This document shows positions 1 to 8,688 of a DNA stretch of 64,000 bases, one piece after another. Origin of the DNA: Yersinia entomophaga (GTDB lineage: Bacteria; Pseudomonadota; Gammaproteobacteria; Enterobacterales; Enterobacteriaceae); contig NZ_CP010029.1 of assembly GCF_001656035.1 (NCBI RefSeq), forward strand, positions 3,780,074-3,844,073, read 5' to 3'. The notes below the pieces were generated by a model. The model saw nothing but the letters and a program-made list of their open reading frames with translations. It did no database searches and had not been told where the DNA came from. How positions within the stretch are numbered: the first letter of the stretch is position 1; each line of letters starts with the position of its first letter. A program made the position numbers and the translations under genes.

Positions 1-861
1 ACGGCTTTGCGTGCTTCTTCAGAGCGTTTACGGGCGGAGCTGACAGGAGAGAAACTGGTTTTCAGCGCCAAAACCTTAAAAGAACCGGCTTTAGCAGCGC
101 GAGAAATGCAGCTTTACCTCTCACGGCGACAAAATATGATGGAAACTGTCAGCAACCTTCAGCAGTCTCTCAAACTGGTTCAGCAAGAGCTGCAAATGAC
201 GGAGCCTCTGGTTGCGAAAGGTGCGGCCAGCCAGGTTGAGGTGATCCGACTACGGCGGCAAGTGAGTGAGATCCGCGGCAAAATCGATGATGCTCGCAAC
301 CAATATGCGGTCAGGGCGCGTGAAGAGCAGGTGAAAAACAATGCCGATCTGGATGCCCAGCTTCAGGTGGTTGCCGGCAAAGAAGATCAGCTGACGCGCA
401 CCACCTTGATATCGCCGGTGCGCGGCATAGTAAAAGATATTCAGGTTTCCACTGTGGGCGGCGTGTTACAACCCGGCGGTAAGCTGATGGAAATCGTTCC
501 TATAGAAGAACAGCTCTTAATTGAAACGCGAATCAACCCGCGTGATATCGCCTATATTCGCCCCGGATTACCGGCCACGGTAAAAATTACTGCTTACGAT
601 TCATCAATTTATGGAAATCTTACCGGAGAGGTAGAGTCTGTATCGCCAGACACATTACAGGACGAAGTGCGGCGCGATCAGTTTTACTATCGCGTGTATG
701 TACGCACCGACAGGGCAGAGTTAACCAATAAAGCCGGTAAAGCTTTCCCGATATTACCAGGAATGGTTGCTAGCGTAGAAATAAAAACCGGGCAAAAATC
801 GGTGATGGATTACTTGATAAAACCGCTTAATAAAGTGAAGGAGTCTCTGCGGGAACGCTAA
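1..861 (+). CDS. HlyD-family type I secretion periplasmic adaptor, 3' part only
   Basis: The frame is open from the first base of the window, so the true start lies upstream; 286 C-terminal residues are visible. The first 125 or so residues are charged and helical, as expected for the coiled-coil hairpin of membrane fusion proteins. They are followed by a lipoyl-like segment with SPVRGIVKDI and GGVLQPGGKLMEIVP, then the beta-barrel region containing LPGMVASVEIKTG near the end. In type I secretion such proteins bridge the inner-membrane ABC exporter and the TolC-like outer-membrane channel. The ABC partner and substrate would lie left of the window. The style resembles adaptors for large RTX adhesins more than CvaA-type microcin adaptors, but that is inference. 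Confidence 0.88.
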   Translation, partial: TALRASSERLRAELTGEKLVFSAKTLKEPALAAREMQLYLSRRQNMMETVSNLQQSLKLVQQELQMTEPLVAKGAASQVEVIRLRRQVSEIRGKIDDARNQYAVRAREEQVKNNADLDAQLQVVAGKEDQLTRTTLISPVRGIVKDIQVSTVGGVLQPGGKLMEIVPIEEQLLIETRINPRDIAYIRPGLPATVKITAYDSSIYGNLTGEVESVSPDTLQDEVRRDQFYYRVYVRTDRAELTNKAGKAFPILPGMVASVEIKTGQKSVMDYLIKPLNKVKESLRER

Positions 862-904
862 TTATTTACTGAGAATCCTCAGTCTACGCTCAAAATAAAC
901 CCCC

Positions 905-935
905 AAACCCTTTCTTGTTGAAGGGTTTTATTTCG
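905..935 (+). terminator. Rho-independent terminator after the HlyD-family gene
   Basis: An 8-bp stem AAACCCTT/AAGGGTTT (905-912 with 921-928) with an 8-nt loop is followed by a T-rich tail. It lies 44 bases after the stop codon. Confidence 0.75.
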
Positions 936-1082
936 TTTGTTAGGCGGGGAATTCACTCGGTAATCTGAGCTTTACGTGCTGAAATAAATTAATGAAACTA
1001 TACATCTCAATAATTATCACGTGTAACTATTTAGCAAACAGCAGAAACAAATATCCTCAATCTCTCCTTAATTGTGATAAAT

Positions 1083-1178
1083 AAAAAAAGCCGATCAAGA
1101 GATCGGCCGTTAAATAAACGTATTTATAGAGATGCTTTAATCCGAAATGTGGGTAATAGCAAAAATAATGATGATAGC
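1083..1178 (-). ncRNA. micF: MicF small regulatory RNA
   Basis: Read on the minus strand, the RNA begins GCTATCATCATT, the conserved MicF 5' end that pairs with ompF mRNA in E. coli, and continues with TTTTTGCTATTACC. It ends in a strong terminator: stem GCCGATC/GATCGGC, loop AAGA, and seven T. The 96-nt length matches MicF (about 93 nt). A TATAAT -10 lies at 1185-1190 on the minus strand, six bases before the inferred start. It is divergent from the porin gene, the arrangement known for micF-ompC in E. coli. MicF represses translation of the OmpF-type porin through Hfq; the ompF target is outside this window. Confidence 0.88.
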
Positions 1179-1334
1179 GGAATTATTATATCGTGATGGC
1201 TTACGGTGTTTCTTATCAATTAGTGCTAAAAATGAACTCCAGTTAATTCTTTGATTTTAATGTATTTTTTATTTTATCTTGATTTTTGGTGCTATAAATA
1301 ATGTATTTTATAGTTCTGTGAAAGTTCGCTCGTA

Positions 1335-1375
1335 TTTACATTATGAAACCCTTAGTTGCTGTATTGAAACATGTT
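1335..1375 (+). promoter_or_regulatory. OmpR-type boxes upstream of the porin gene
   Basis: TTTACATTATGAAACC (1335-1350) and TGTATTGAAACATGTT (1360-1375) resemble the TTTACATTTTGAAACAT-type OmpR boxes of E. coli ompC in sequence and in spacing to each other. They lie between the divergent micF and porin genes, so osmotic (EnvZ-OmpR) control of both is expected. The assignment is by resemblance only. Confidence 0.6.
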
Positions 1376-1504
1376 CGGCTATTTAGTAGCATTTTCTGTA
1401 TAGATTAATATTATTCTTATTACCACAATAGCAATACCCAATTGGGATAAATTGCTCGTCAGAGCAGTGGCGATAATAAGACATAATTACCGAGGATAAT
1501 AACG

Positions 1505-2617
1505 ATGAAACTTCGAGTTCTTTCTCTGCTGGTTCCAGCATTATTAGTAGCGGGTACCGCAGGCGCAGCTGAAATTTACAACAAAGACGGTAATAAACTG
1601 GATCTGTACGGAAAAATTGATGGCCTTCATTATTTTTCTGATAACAACGGTGTGGATGGCGATCAGTCTTACATGCGTTTTGGCCTGAAAGGCGAAACCC
1701 AAATTAGCGATCAACTGACTGGTTACGGCCAGTGGGAATATCAGGCAAACCTGAACAAAGCTGAAAGTGAAGATAACAAAAACTTCACTCGTGTCGGCTT
1801 TGCCGGTTTGAAGTTCGCTGACTTCGGTTCACTGGATTATGGCCGTAACTACGGCGTGGTTTATGACGTCACTTCCTGGACTGACGTACTGCCAGAATTC
1901 GGTGGCGACACTTACGGCCCGGATAACTTCCTGTCTCAGCGTGGCAACGGCATCCTAACCTACCGTAACAACAATTTCTTCGGTTTGGTTGATGGCCTGA
2001 ACTTCGCTATGCAGTATCAAGGCAAAAACGGCAGTGGCACCGAAACCAATAATGGCCGTGATGTTCAGGGTCAAAATGGCGACGGCTACGGTATGTCCGT
2101 GTCCTACGATCTGGGCTGGGGCGTAAGCGCATCTGCGGCGTTCGCTAGTTCGAAACGGACTGACGACCAGAACGCTCCAGGTATCTATGGTCACGGCGAC
2201 CGTGCGGATGCCTATACCGGTGGCCTGAAATATGACGCGAATAACGTTTATCTGGCGGCAAACTACACCCAAACTTACAACTTGACTCGTTTTGGTGATT
2301 TCAAAAACACCAGCGCTGACGCGGCTTACGGCTTCGCTAACAAAGCGCAAAACATTGAGTTAGTGGCTCAGTATCAATTTGATTTTGGTCTGCGTCCTTC
2401 CTTGGCTTACCTGCAATCCAAAGGTAAAGACATGGGTAACTACGGCGACCAGGATTTGGTTAAGTATGTTGACGTCGGCGCGACCTACTTCTTCAACAAA
2501 AACATGTCTACCTACGTTGATTACAAAATCAACCTGTTGGATGACACTGCCTTCACCAAAAATGCCGGTATCAACACTGATGATGTCGTCGCGGTTGGTT
2601 TGGTTTACCAGTTCTAA
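1505..2617 (+). CDS. ompC: OmpC-type trimeric outer-membrane porin
   Basis: The 370-residue precursor has a signal peptide ([21 protein letters not shown]) and then [19 protein letters not shown], the diagnostic N-terminus of enterobacterial general porins. The constriction-loop region contains PEFGGDT, the usual porin loop 3 motif. The last residue is the terminal Phe (GLVYQF) recognised by the BAM machinery. It forms a 16-stranded barrel for passive entry of small hydrophilic solutes. GAGGATAAT serves as RBS just before the ATG. OmpR-like boxes and divergent micF lie upstream, and a strong terminator follows. The usual rcsD neighbour of E. coli ompC is absent, so the porin-micF pair sits in a different context here. 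Confidence 0.95.
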   Translation: MKLRVLSLLVPALLVAGTAGAAEIYNKDGNKLDLYGKIDGLHYFSDNNGVDGDQSYMRFGLKGETQISDQLTGYGQWEYQANLNKAESEDNKNFTRVGFAGLKFADFGSLDYGRNYGVVYDVTSWTDVLPEFGGDTYGPDNFLSQRGNGILTYRNNNFFGLVDGLNFAMQYQGKNGSGTETNNGRDVQGQNGDGYGMSVSYDLGWGVSASAAFASSKRTDDQNAPGIYGHGDRADAYTGGLKYDANNVYLAANYTQTYNLTRFGDFKNTSADAAYGFANKAQNIELVAQYQFDFGLRPSLAYLQSKGKDMGNYGDQDLVKYVDVGATYFFNKNMSTYVDYKINLLDDTAFTKNAGINTDDVVAVGLVYQF

Positions 2618-2648
2618 TCCCGATGGTTCTGGGCAAGATCTGATGCAG

Positions 2649-2674
2649 AACGCGGCCAAATGGCCGCGTTTTTT
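2649..2674 (+). terminator. Rho-independent terminator of the porin gene
   Basis: A perfect 10-bp GC-rich stem AACGCGGCCA/TGGCCGCGTT with a 2-nt formal loop is followed by TTTT, 32 bases after the porin stop. Confidence 0.85.
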
Positions 2675-2992
2675 ACATACGCGCTCGGTGAGTCGGATTG
2701 GTTGAGGACATGCGTTGGGGCTGTAGGCGAAAATTTGGGGATAAACGGGTTCTTCAGCGCATTTTTATCGTTCCCGCTAAGATTTAGTCCGGTTTTGAAC
2801 AAGATGGAATAAGTAAAAGAGTGAAGCGCTGCAACAGCAACGGGTTCAGTCACAAAAACAGAATTAATTTTGTTCAATCTGACTTTTTTTAATCAGATTC
2901 AGAACGAAGTTTGACCAAACGAATTAAATTCCCATTTTTTTTAAATGAAACACTAGACATATCATCGCGCTAAGATGATAATGCCGCCCATT
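2675..2992. other. Intergenic stretch with no recognised gene
   Basis: This covers the space between the porin terminator and the tRNA pair. It is AT-rich toward the right and should contain the promoter for the tRNAs. I see no convincing coding frame. Confidence 0.5.
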
Positions 2993-3080
2993 GGAAGGAT
3001 GGCTGAGTGGTTTAAGGCAGCGGTCTTGAAAACCGTCGACTGTAACAGGTCCTAGAGTTCGAATCTCTATCCTTCCGCCA
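2993..3080 (+). tRNA. tRNA-Ser (UGA anticodon)
   Basis: The 88-nt gene includes an encoded CCA. The acceptor stem GGAAGGA/TCCTTCC is complete, the anticodon loop CTTGAAA gives UGA at 3027-3029, and the long variable arm and GTTCGAATC T-loop are typical of class II tRNA-Ser. It is followed five bases later by tRNA-Thr and is probably cotranscribed with it. Confidence 0.96.
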
Positions 3081-3085
3081 AATTC

Positions 3086-3161
<76 letters not shown>

Positions 3162-3172
3162 GCAGTAAGAAA

Positions 3173-3200
3173 AAAGACATCTTCGGATGTCTTTTTTTTC
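3173..3200 (+). terminator. Terminator of the tRNA-Ser/tRNA-Thr transcript
   Basis: Stem AAAGACATC/GATGTCTTT with a TTCG tetraloop is followed by a run of T. It starts 12 bases after the tRNA-Thr CCA. Confidence 0.9.
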
Positions 3201-3309
3201 GCCCAAAATTCACCTCCTGACCTTTGCCAACCTTCGGCTCTATCGAGCTAATCTCGGAAAGTCTTTATACTGAGCCATCGCCTATCGTGGGCATTATGCG
3301 GAATCACCT

Positions 3310-3861
3310 ATGTTTCCCCCGTTAAAGACTCAGCGTTGTCGATTGCGAAAAATTCGCCCTACGGATATTAAACAGGTTTTTGCCGCACTGTCTGATCCGG
3401 CGGTAATTACCCACTACGGCGTGGCTTATTCCTCTCTGGCCGCCACGCAGATTCAGATGGATTGGTTTAGTAATATCTATGCGCAGCAGAGCGGTATCTG
3501 GTGGGGCATTTGCATTGCCGGAAACGATCGGGAAATTATCGGAGCCTGCGGGTTTAATCAATGGAATCACGACGTTCGCTCGCTGGAACTGGGCTATTGG
3601 CTACTGCCAGAATACTGGGGGCAGGGATTGACTCGCGAGTGCGTCAATATCATTTCCAGCCATGCCTTTACAGAAATGGGGATTCATCGTATTGAAGCCG
3701 TGGTCGAGCCGGAAAACCGCGCCAGTTGGCGACTATTGGAAAAATGTGGCTTTCATCATGAAGGCACGCGGCGGGAGTGCGAAATCAAAGATGGCAGGTT
3801 TATTAGCCTGAAAATTTACAGTCGCCTGGCAACCGATGAATATCCGGTAGGATTGCCCTGA
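3310..3861 (+). CDS. GNAT acetyltransferase, RimJ/RimL-like
   Basis: The 183-residue protein matches the RimJ/RimL branch of the GNAT fold. It has an N-terminal TQRCRLRKIRPTD strand, the acetyl-CoA region LELGYWLLPEYWGQGLTRE (about residues 96-114), and then EAVVEPENRASWRLLEKCGFHHEG, the Asn-x-x-Ser-x-x-Leu-x-x-x-x-Gly-Phe signature. Family members acetylate N-terminal amines of ribosomal proteins or small molecules; the substrate here cannot be read from sequence. It is a single gene between the tRNA pair and convergent ampH, and only a weak RBS is visible before the ATG. Confidence 0.85.
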   Translation: MFPPLKTQRCRLRKIRPTDIKQVFAALSDPAVITHYGVAYSSLAATQIQMDWFSNIYAQQSGIWWGICIAGNDREIIGACGFNQWNHDVRSLELGYWLLPEYWGQGLTRECVNIISSHAFTEMGIHRIEAVVEPENRASWRLLEKCGFHHEGTRRECEIKDGRFISLKIYSRLATDEYPVGLP

Positions 3862-4032
3862 GAAATGAAACGAAAGCATTGCTCGTTGTTGAACGCTGTA
3901 TAAAGAAACTAAACATAACAAATTAATCATAAAAAACTGATCATAAGAAACTGAAGCCGCGAGCAGCCGTTTTAGCGATGCTGTCCTCGCAGATATGAAG
4001 CAGTCCGATCATTGATGGATTTTTGCTAATGA

Positions 4033-4060
4033 GTAAAAAGGGCATCGGTGAGATGCCCTT
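4033..4060 (-). terminator. Terminator of ampH
   Basis: On the minus strand, stem AAGGGCATC/GATGCCCTT with a 5-nt loop is followed by TTTAC. It lies 43 bases past the ampH stop. Confidence 0.75.
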
Positions 4061-4102
4061 ATGCCTACGAGTTATTGATCCGATAATGATTGGATCGTGA
4101 TT

Positions 4103-5233
4103 TTAGCGACCATTGCTGGCTAAATCGGCTACCAGCTGGTTCACACCATCACTCATATTGGTGAATTTGGTCAGCTGTGTGCGCGTTACCACGACGAAAA
4201 CACCGATGTTTTTTTCAGGAATCATCGCCATATAGGTAATAAAACCGCCGCCGCCGCCGGTTTTTTGAATAATTCCCGGCAAGCCATTTCTCGGAGCCAT
4301 ATACACCCAGCCTAAACCCAAGGCATCAGCCTGACCCGGTACGTCCATTCCTTTTAATGAAACCAGCTCATGCCGCTGGAAATACATCTTTTGTTCACGT
4401 TTCGCCGTGGCTTTTCTTGGACTGTTTTGCGTAGACAGGAACTGCTGCATCCAGCGTTGCATATCTTCTGGAGTGGAGTAAATTCCGCCGCTGCCTGCCG
4501 CCGCCGTAGTATTACGACAGGCACTTCCACCAACGCCAACCATCAGTCGATCGCATTGTTCAGCCGTCGGCGTCAGGGTGGTATTTTTCATACCCAGCGG
4601 GCCGGTGATTTTTTCTCGCAGCAGCGTGGTGTAAGGTTTTCCAGCCGCTTTAGAAAGCGCATCCGCCAGCAGGTCATAGGCCAGATTTGAATAAGCCGCC
4701 CGGACACCCGGCGGTACCGTAACTTTGGCGGTTTTCAGCCATTGCCAACGGTCGCTCTTAGTCGGCCAGGTAAATACCGGCCTTTTTTGCGGGCCACCGG
4801 GCTGTTCACGAGGAAATCCACTGGTGTGGCTAGCTAAGCTCAACAAGGTGACCGGCTGTTTAGCGTTATAGCCGGGGACATAGGCGCCTTTGGGGGCATA
4901 TTTTTTTAGCGGATCGGTGAGCTTCAGTTTCCCTTCTTCAGCCAGTTTCACCATGATTTCGCTAGTCATTAATTTTGTAATAGAAGCAATACGGATCAGT
5001 GAGTCCTGACGTGGGCGGATGTTATTGCCCGGTCGGGTTTCGCCAAAACTACGATTGACCACCTGATTGTTATCTATCACCACCAGCGCCATTCCCATTG
5101 CGCCACTGTTATAAAAAATATGCTCGGCGTGTTGATCCACAACTTGTGCCGTTAAACGTTCCGTTTGTGCATAACTGTGTACCGGCAGAGTGAACAGAGC
5201 CGCCACCAGTAAGGAAGTAGAGAAAGCTTTCAA
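4103..5233 (-). CDS. ampH: AmpH-type D-alanyl-D-alanine carboxypeptidase/endopeptidase
   Basis: The 376-residue serine penicillin-interacting enzyme has a signal peptide ending at about residue 22. The class C motifs are intact: S84-I-T-K87, Y181-S-N183 and K324-T-G326, the last followed by the Gly-rich GGGGGF stretch typical of AmpH. Phrases such as MGMALVVIDNN, GETRPGNN and HTSGFPREQPGG match E. coli AmpH rather than the AmpC beta-lactamase. It acts in the periplasm, trimming peptidoglycan peptides for recycling. No LysR regulator adjoins it, which also argues against an inducible ampC. Confidence 0.92.
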   Translation of the reverse strand: MKAFSTSLLVAALFTLPVHSYAQTERLTAQVVDQHAEHIFYNSGAMGMALVVIDNNQVVNRSFGETRPGNNIRPRQDSLIRIASITKLMTSEIMVKLAEEGKLKLTDPLKKYAPKGAYVPGYNAKQPVTLLSLASHTSGFPREQPGGPQKRPVFTWPTKSDRWQWLKTAKVTVPPGVRAAYSNLAYDLLADALSKAAGKPYTTLLREKITGPLGMKNTTLTPTAEQCDRLMVGVGGSACRNTTAAAGSGGIYSTPEDMQRWMQQFLSTQNSPRKATAKREQKMYFQRHELVSLKGMDVPGQADALGLGWVYMAPRNGLPGIIQKTGGGGGFITYMAMIPEKNIGVFVVVTRTQLTKFTNMSDGVNQLVADLASNGR

Positions 5234-5426
5234 CTGTTTTTATCCATTTTCAAAAGCAGAAGGGAAATTCACCCTGCTATATTAGTCAGTTATTGTCAGA
5301 AGAAAATGAAGAAAGGTGCAGTAGCGCAATATATTTATCGTGGTTGAATATATAGAAAGTCGGCAATGGCCATGTCACCCGAGCTTTTTTTACTGCAAAT
5401 CAACACAACATGTTGATATTAAATAA

Positions 5427-5669
5427 ATAAAATTTTCAAGGCCTGTATTCAGTTCTGAAAACGGTATCGGATTTTATTCGCACCATGAGCGCGCTGGTGT
5501 TTACCCGCAGAATTTACTTCAACGAAGGGAAGGGCGTTATCAAGGAGGAAACTTTGTACTACAGCCGGTTAGGCCGGAAGAATATACCGTATTGCTGAAT
5601 GACCATGGTTCCCGCCTGTGGTGGCATCAATGGCCGCACCTGATTTCGACAAGAGGCCGGTATGGCTAA
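5427..5669 (+). other. Open frame without a start codon, possible gene relic
   Basis: A frame of 80 codons is open between TAA at 5424 and TAA at 5667, but it contains no ATG and no upstream start with an RBS. The translation has protein-like stretches such as YSHHERAGVYPQNL and LQPVRPEEYTVLLNDHG. I do not recognise a family. It could be the 3' remnant of a gene once next to the broken transporter, or chance openness. Confidence 0.25.
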
Positions 5670-5738
5670 CGGGTTCGTAAGCCCCTCATTCTTTAGGATG
5701 AAAGTCACCGCCCTTAATCAGCGACGGTTATCCTTGTG

Positions 5739-7269
5739 TCATTGGCTTTCCGCTATCGGTTTAATTAATATTGCGGCCGTTTCTTTAACACCCAACGGAT
5801 TATTCCCCCAGCATTGCTCATATTGCCAACCGGTAAGCTCTTCAGCCACCGCGCGAGCGTGGGGAGGAATATCGGCTATAGCGCCACCGGCTTTGATGCG
5901 GGCAATCTCTTCTAACAAGATAGCGTGGTTTTTTCCTGTCTAATTTCATTTGCGTGGTATAAAAAATGGCGACCAACGCTAGCGCAATCACTCCAACAGC
6001 AAATACCCCAACAATGGCCTGAACCGCGATTTCTGGTTGTTCTGATTGGCCGGAAACAAAGCCGAAACTGCTGAGCCTCCAGCCCATGGAAAACACAATC
6101 ACCGAACGCACCATCTTGCCGGCAAAAGTCATGGCACCGGCGTAAATCCCCTCGCGGCGGCGTCCGGTCAGCACTGCATCTACGTCGGCTAAAAAGGTAT
6201 AAACCGTCCACGGAATGTAGTAAATGCCACCGGTACTCAGGGCGAATACGGCGGTAATGGCGAACAATACAACCACCGTGGTGGTTTCGGACCAACCGGT
6301 AAAATACAGCGCGGCGTAGGCGATTACGCTAACAATCACAACCCGTAATGCGATACGGAAAGGGCGGGCAAAGCCGATTTTGACGCAAACACCGATAAAT
6401 ATGGCGGTTGATATCAGTTGCATAATCGAACTGAAACTGTTGAGTTGAGAAACCAGTGTGGCATCTTGCCCCAGACCAAAAATAATAAAGTAGGTAAATG
6501 CTGAAGCGAATAACCATTCTGCACCGAAGCCAAACAGATACATTCCTAAATGCTTGCGGAAAATGCGCAGATGGACAGTGGACGCCATATCAACGCAGAG
6601 TTTTTTCAGCGCTTGTCCCAAGCTATTGGTGGTTTCTCTAAGAACTTCACTGGCCGGTCGTTCCCAGGAAGAAGAATACAGCGGGATCATTGCACTACAC
6701 ATAATCAAACCGTAGGCGATACCGGTATAAAGAAACGGCGTTGGCGAATCTTTCCCGTAGATAGCAATAAACTGGCCGGGGATAAAAGCCGACAGAAAGT
6801 TGGCCACTTTGCCAAAAATTGCTTTAGAACCAGTGAGTTTGGATCGTTTGGCAAAATCTGTCGTCATTTCGGTAGCCAGCGTTTCATAAGGCACCATAAT
6901 TGAGGTATAGATAAGCTCGAACAGCGCGTAGGTCAGCAGGTAATACCAGAAACCAAAACCGCTCATCCACAATAAGGGATAAACCAATACTAGCGGGATA
7001 CCGAGCAGGATAAAAAAGCGACGGCGGCCAAATAGACGACCCAGACGAGTGTTATAGAAATTATCCGTGATGTAGCCCATAACTGGGTTACTAATGGCAT
7101 CCAGAATGCTGGCGATGGAGAAAATCGTCGCTGCTTCGACCACCGTTAACCCACAGAATATGCTATAGAAATACATCAACCAAGCGCCGCTTATAGCCAA
7201 TGCGCCGCTGCCTAAGAGGTTGGCACTGCCGTAAGCCAAGGTATGCCGCGCTGAAATTTGTCTGTTCAT
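5739..7269 (-). pseudogene. GPH-family (MFS_2) sugar:cation symporter, frameshifted near the C-terminus
   Basis: From the ATG at 7269 the frame encodes about 447 residues of a 12-helix glycoside-pentoside-hexuronide transporter. It has the typical GSANLLGSG start, the DAISNPVMGYITD helix 2-3 loop and the RLGRLFGRRR basic motif. In a run of six A at 5932-5937 (minus strand) the frame changes. As written it runs through non-homologous residues to a stop at 5842. Removing one A restores NHAILLEEIARIKAGG and TGWQYEQCWGNNPLG, a plausible cytoplasmic tail ending at 5739. So one inserted base changes the last 67 or so residues. The membrane domain is intact and the protein may still work. Substrate is unknown; family relatives move beta-glycosides or oligogalacturonides. 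A sequencing error is possible. Confidence 0.72.
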
Positions 7270-7671
7270 TCTTATCGTCGAAAAAAATAAAACAATATTT
7301 TATTTATAGTGTTTTATTGTTTCTTTTATATGAGTTTACTTTGGTCAAAAATGAGTCAAGGATCACGAAACAGTGTTTTGAGTTTGAAAGAGACGAGTAA
7401 CCTGATAAAAGTTGATATAAATCAACCTAGGCTATAGGCATGAAAAACATGGGTGACATCATATCGATGTGCCCAACGCGGCGTTAGAAAAGTACAGGCT
7501 AATGAGTGATGGCTATTTTTTCGCCGCAATACGGTGATGAACGCGGTAATTTTGAGAAATTGGATCGTGATTTTTAGTCAGGTTCCAATTAGCCAACCGA
7601 TGGTTGGAGCGGGTAGAAATAACGTTAGCTGACGCTGCCTATGAGGCTGTAAGCCACATTTGAGGAAAGAC
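7270..7671. other. Divergent intergenic region between the transporter and the MBL hydrolase
   Basis: This 400-base region carries the promoters of two divergent genes. It contains a perfect FNR-type palindrome at 7412-7425, listed separately. No coding frame is convincing. Confidence 0.6.
7412..7425. promoter_or_regulatory. FNR-type palindrome TTGATATAAATCAA
   Basis: The site matches TTGAT-N4-ATCAA at all ten defined positions. It is 143 bases upstream of the transporter start and 247 bases upstream of the hydrolase start. I could not assign a -10 element at the expected spacing with confidence, so which gene it serves, if any, is open. Confidence 0.45.
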
Positions 7672-8664
7672 ATGGCCAGAAAAAATCCGTATTACGATGC
7701 CAGCAAGCCGCATCACACCGAATTCGGGTTTCAGAATCTGGAGCCGGTGGCCCATCATTCGCGGGATCTCAAACGTTGGCGCGAAGAACGGAAACGTCAA
7801 TCATTGCCTAAGCCGCCGTCACAGGGGTATCCGGCGTTTATTGCCCAATGGTGGCAACAGGCCGAGTTTAGTGGTGAAGATGATGCTGCGTGGTGGTTAG
7901 GTCATGCCTGTGTCTTATTGCGTATCGGTGGGCGGACAGTGCTGTTTGATCCAGTGCTGTCATCGAGAGCCTCCCCACTGCATTTCTATGGCCCACATCG
8001 TAAAACGCCAGTCCCGACCAAGGTTGAAGGATTACCGAATATTGATGTGATTGTAATTTCGCATAATCATTACGATCATCTGGATGCCAGAACTGTCGCC
8101 CAGTTATTAAGACATTCTCCGCAGGTCAGTTTTATGGTTCCTCTAGGTTTAAAACCTTGGTTGCTGAATCACGGTGCCAAAATTATTCATGAATTGGATT
8201 GGTGGGAAAGTTATCAAATCGCCGATACCGAGTTTCATTGTGTTCCGGCTCGCCACTGGAGTATGCGCACGCCTTGGGATCGCAACCATTCGTTATGGTC
8301 TGGCTGGGTAGTGAAACAGCAGGGGATTAATTTTTACTTTTCTGGTGATACCGGCTATTGCCCGCAGTTGGTTGAAATTGGTGAACGGCTTGGTCCTTTT
8401 AACTATGCGGCTTTACCGATTGGAGCCTATGCGCCGAGATGGTTTATGCTGGCGCAGCATATGGATCCGCAGCAGTCGGTTCAGCTTTACCAGCAATTAA
8501 ACGAACCTGTTACCATTCCAATTCACTGGGGCGTTTTTGAGTTAGCCGACGAATCCTTAGATGAACCGCCGGAACAGTTAGCGTTGGCGCTGGCTGCCGC
8601 TGATTGTGATAAAGACCACTTTAAACCGATTAAAATTGGCGGCCGTATCCCGTTAATAGCCTAA
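7672..8664 (+). CDS. Metallo-beta-lactamase-fold hydrolase, NAPE-PLD/RomA-like
   Basis: From ATG 7672, preceded by GAGGAAAG, the protein has 330 residues. An in-frame TTG twelve bases upstream is less likely because it overlaps the RBS. The metal motif H131-x-H133-x-D135-H136 (SHNHYDHLD) is intact. Further ligands are in PARHWSMRTPWD, FSGDTGY and IPIHWGVF. The N-terminal YYDASKPHHTEFGFQN and the FYGPHRKTP region are typical of the branch that includes N-acyl phosphatidylethanolamine phospholipase D and enterobacterial RomA. It is probably a soluble or peripheral phosphodiesterase; its substrate cannot be given. It is divergent from the transporter gene. Confidence 0.82.
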   Translation: MARKNPYYDASKPHHTEFGFQNLEPVAHHSRDLKRWREERKRQSLPKPPSQGYPAFIAQWWQQAEFSGEDDAAWWLGHACVLLRIGGRTVLFDPVLSSRASPLHFYGPHRKTPVPTKVEGLPNIDVIVISHNHYDHLDARTVAQLLRHSPQVSFMVPLGLKPWLLNHGAKIIHELDWWESYQIADTEFHCVPARHWSMRTPWDRNHSLWSGWVVKQQGINFYFSGDTGYCPQLVEIGERLGPFNYAALPIGAYAPRWFMLAQHMDPQQSVQLYQQLNEPVTIPIHWGVFELADESLDEPPEQLALALAAADCDKDHFKPIKIGGRIPLIA

Positions 8665-8688
8665 CTCATTGAGGTCATAGCCAATGGC

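Noticed and set aside
1..861. Possible link between the HlyD-family adaptor and export of the microcin-like peptide
   Set aside because: The two are 24 kb apart, and the adaptor resembles those of large adhesin exporters, so there is no evidence for a link.
1955..2705. Frames overlapping the porin gene on both strands
   Set aside because: They are shadows of the strongly biased porin coding sequence, with no RBS or homology.
4103..5233. Reading this gene as an AmpC-type beta-lactamase
   Set aside because: The wording around the motifs (RPGNN, REQPGG, KTGGGGGF) is that of AmpH, and there is no ampR neighbour.
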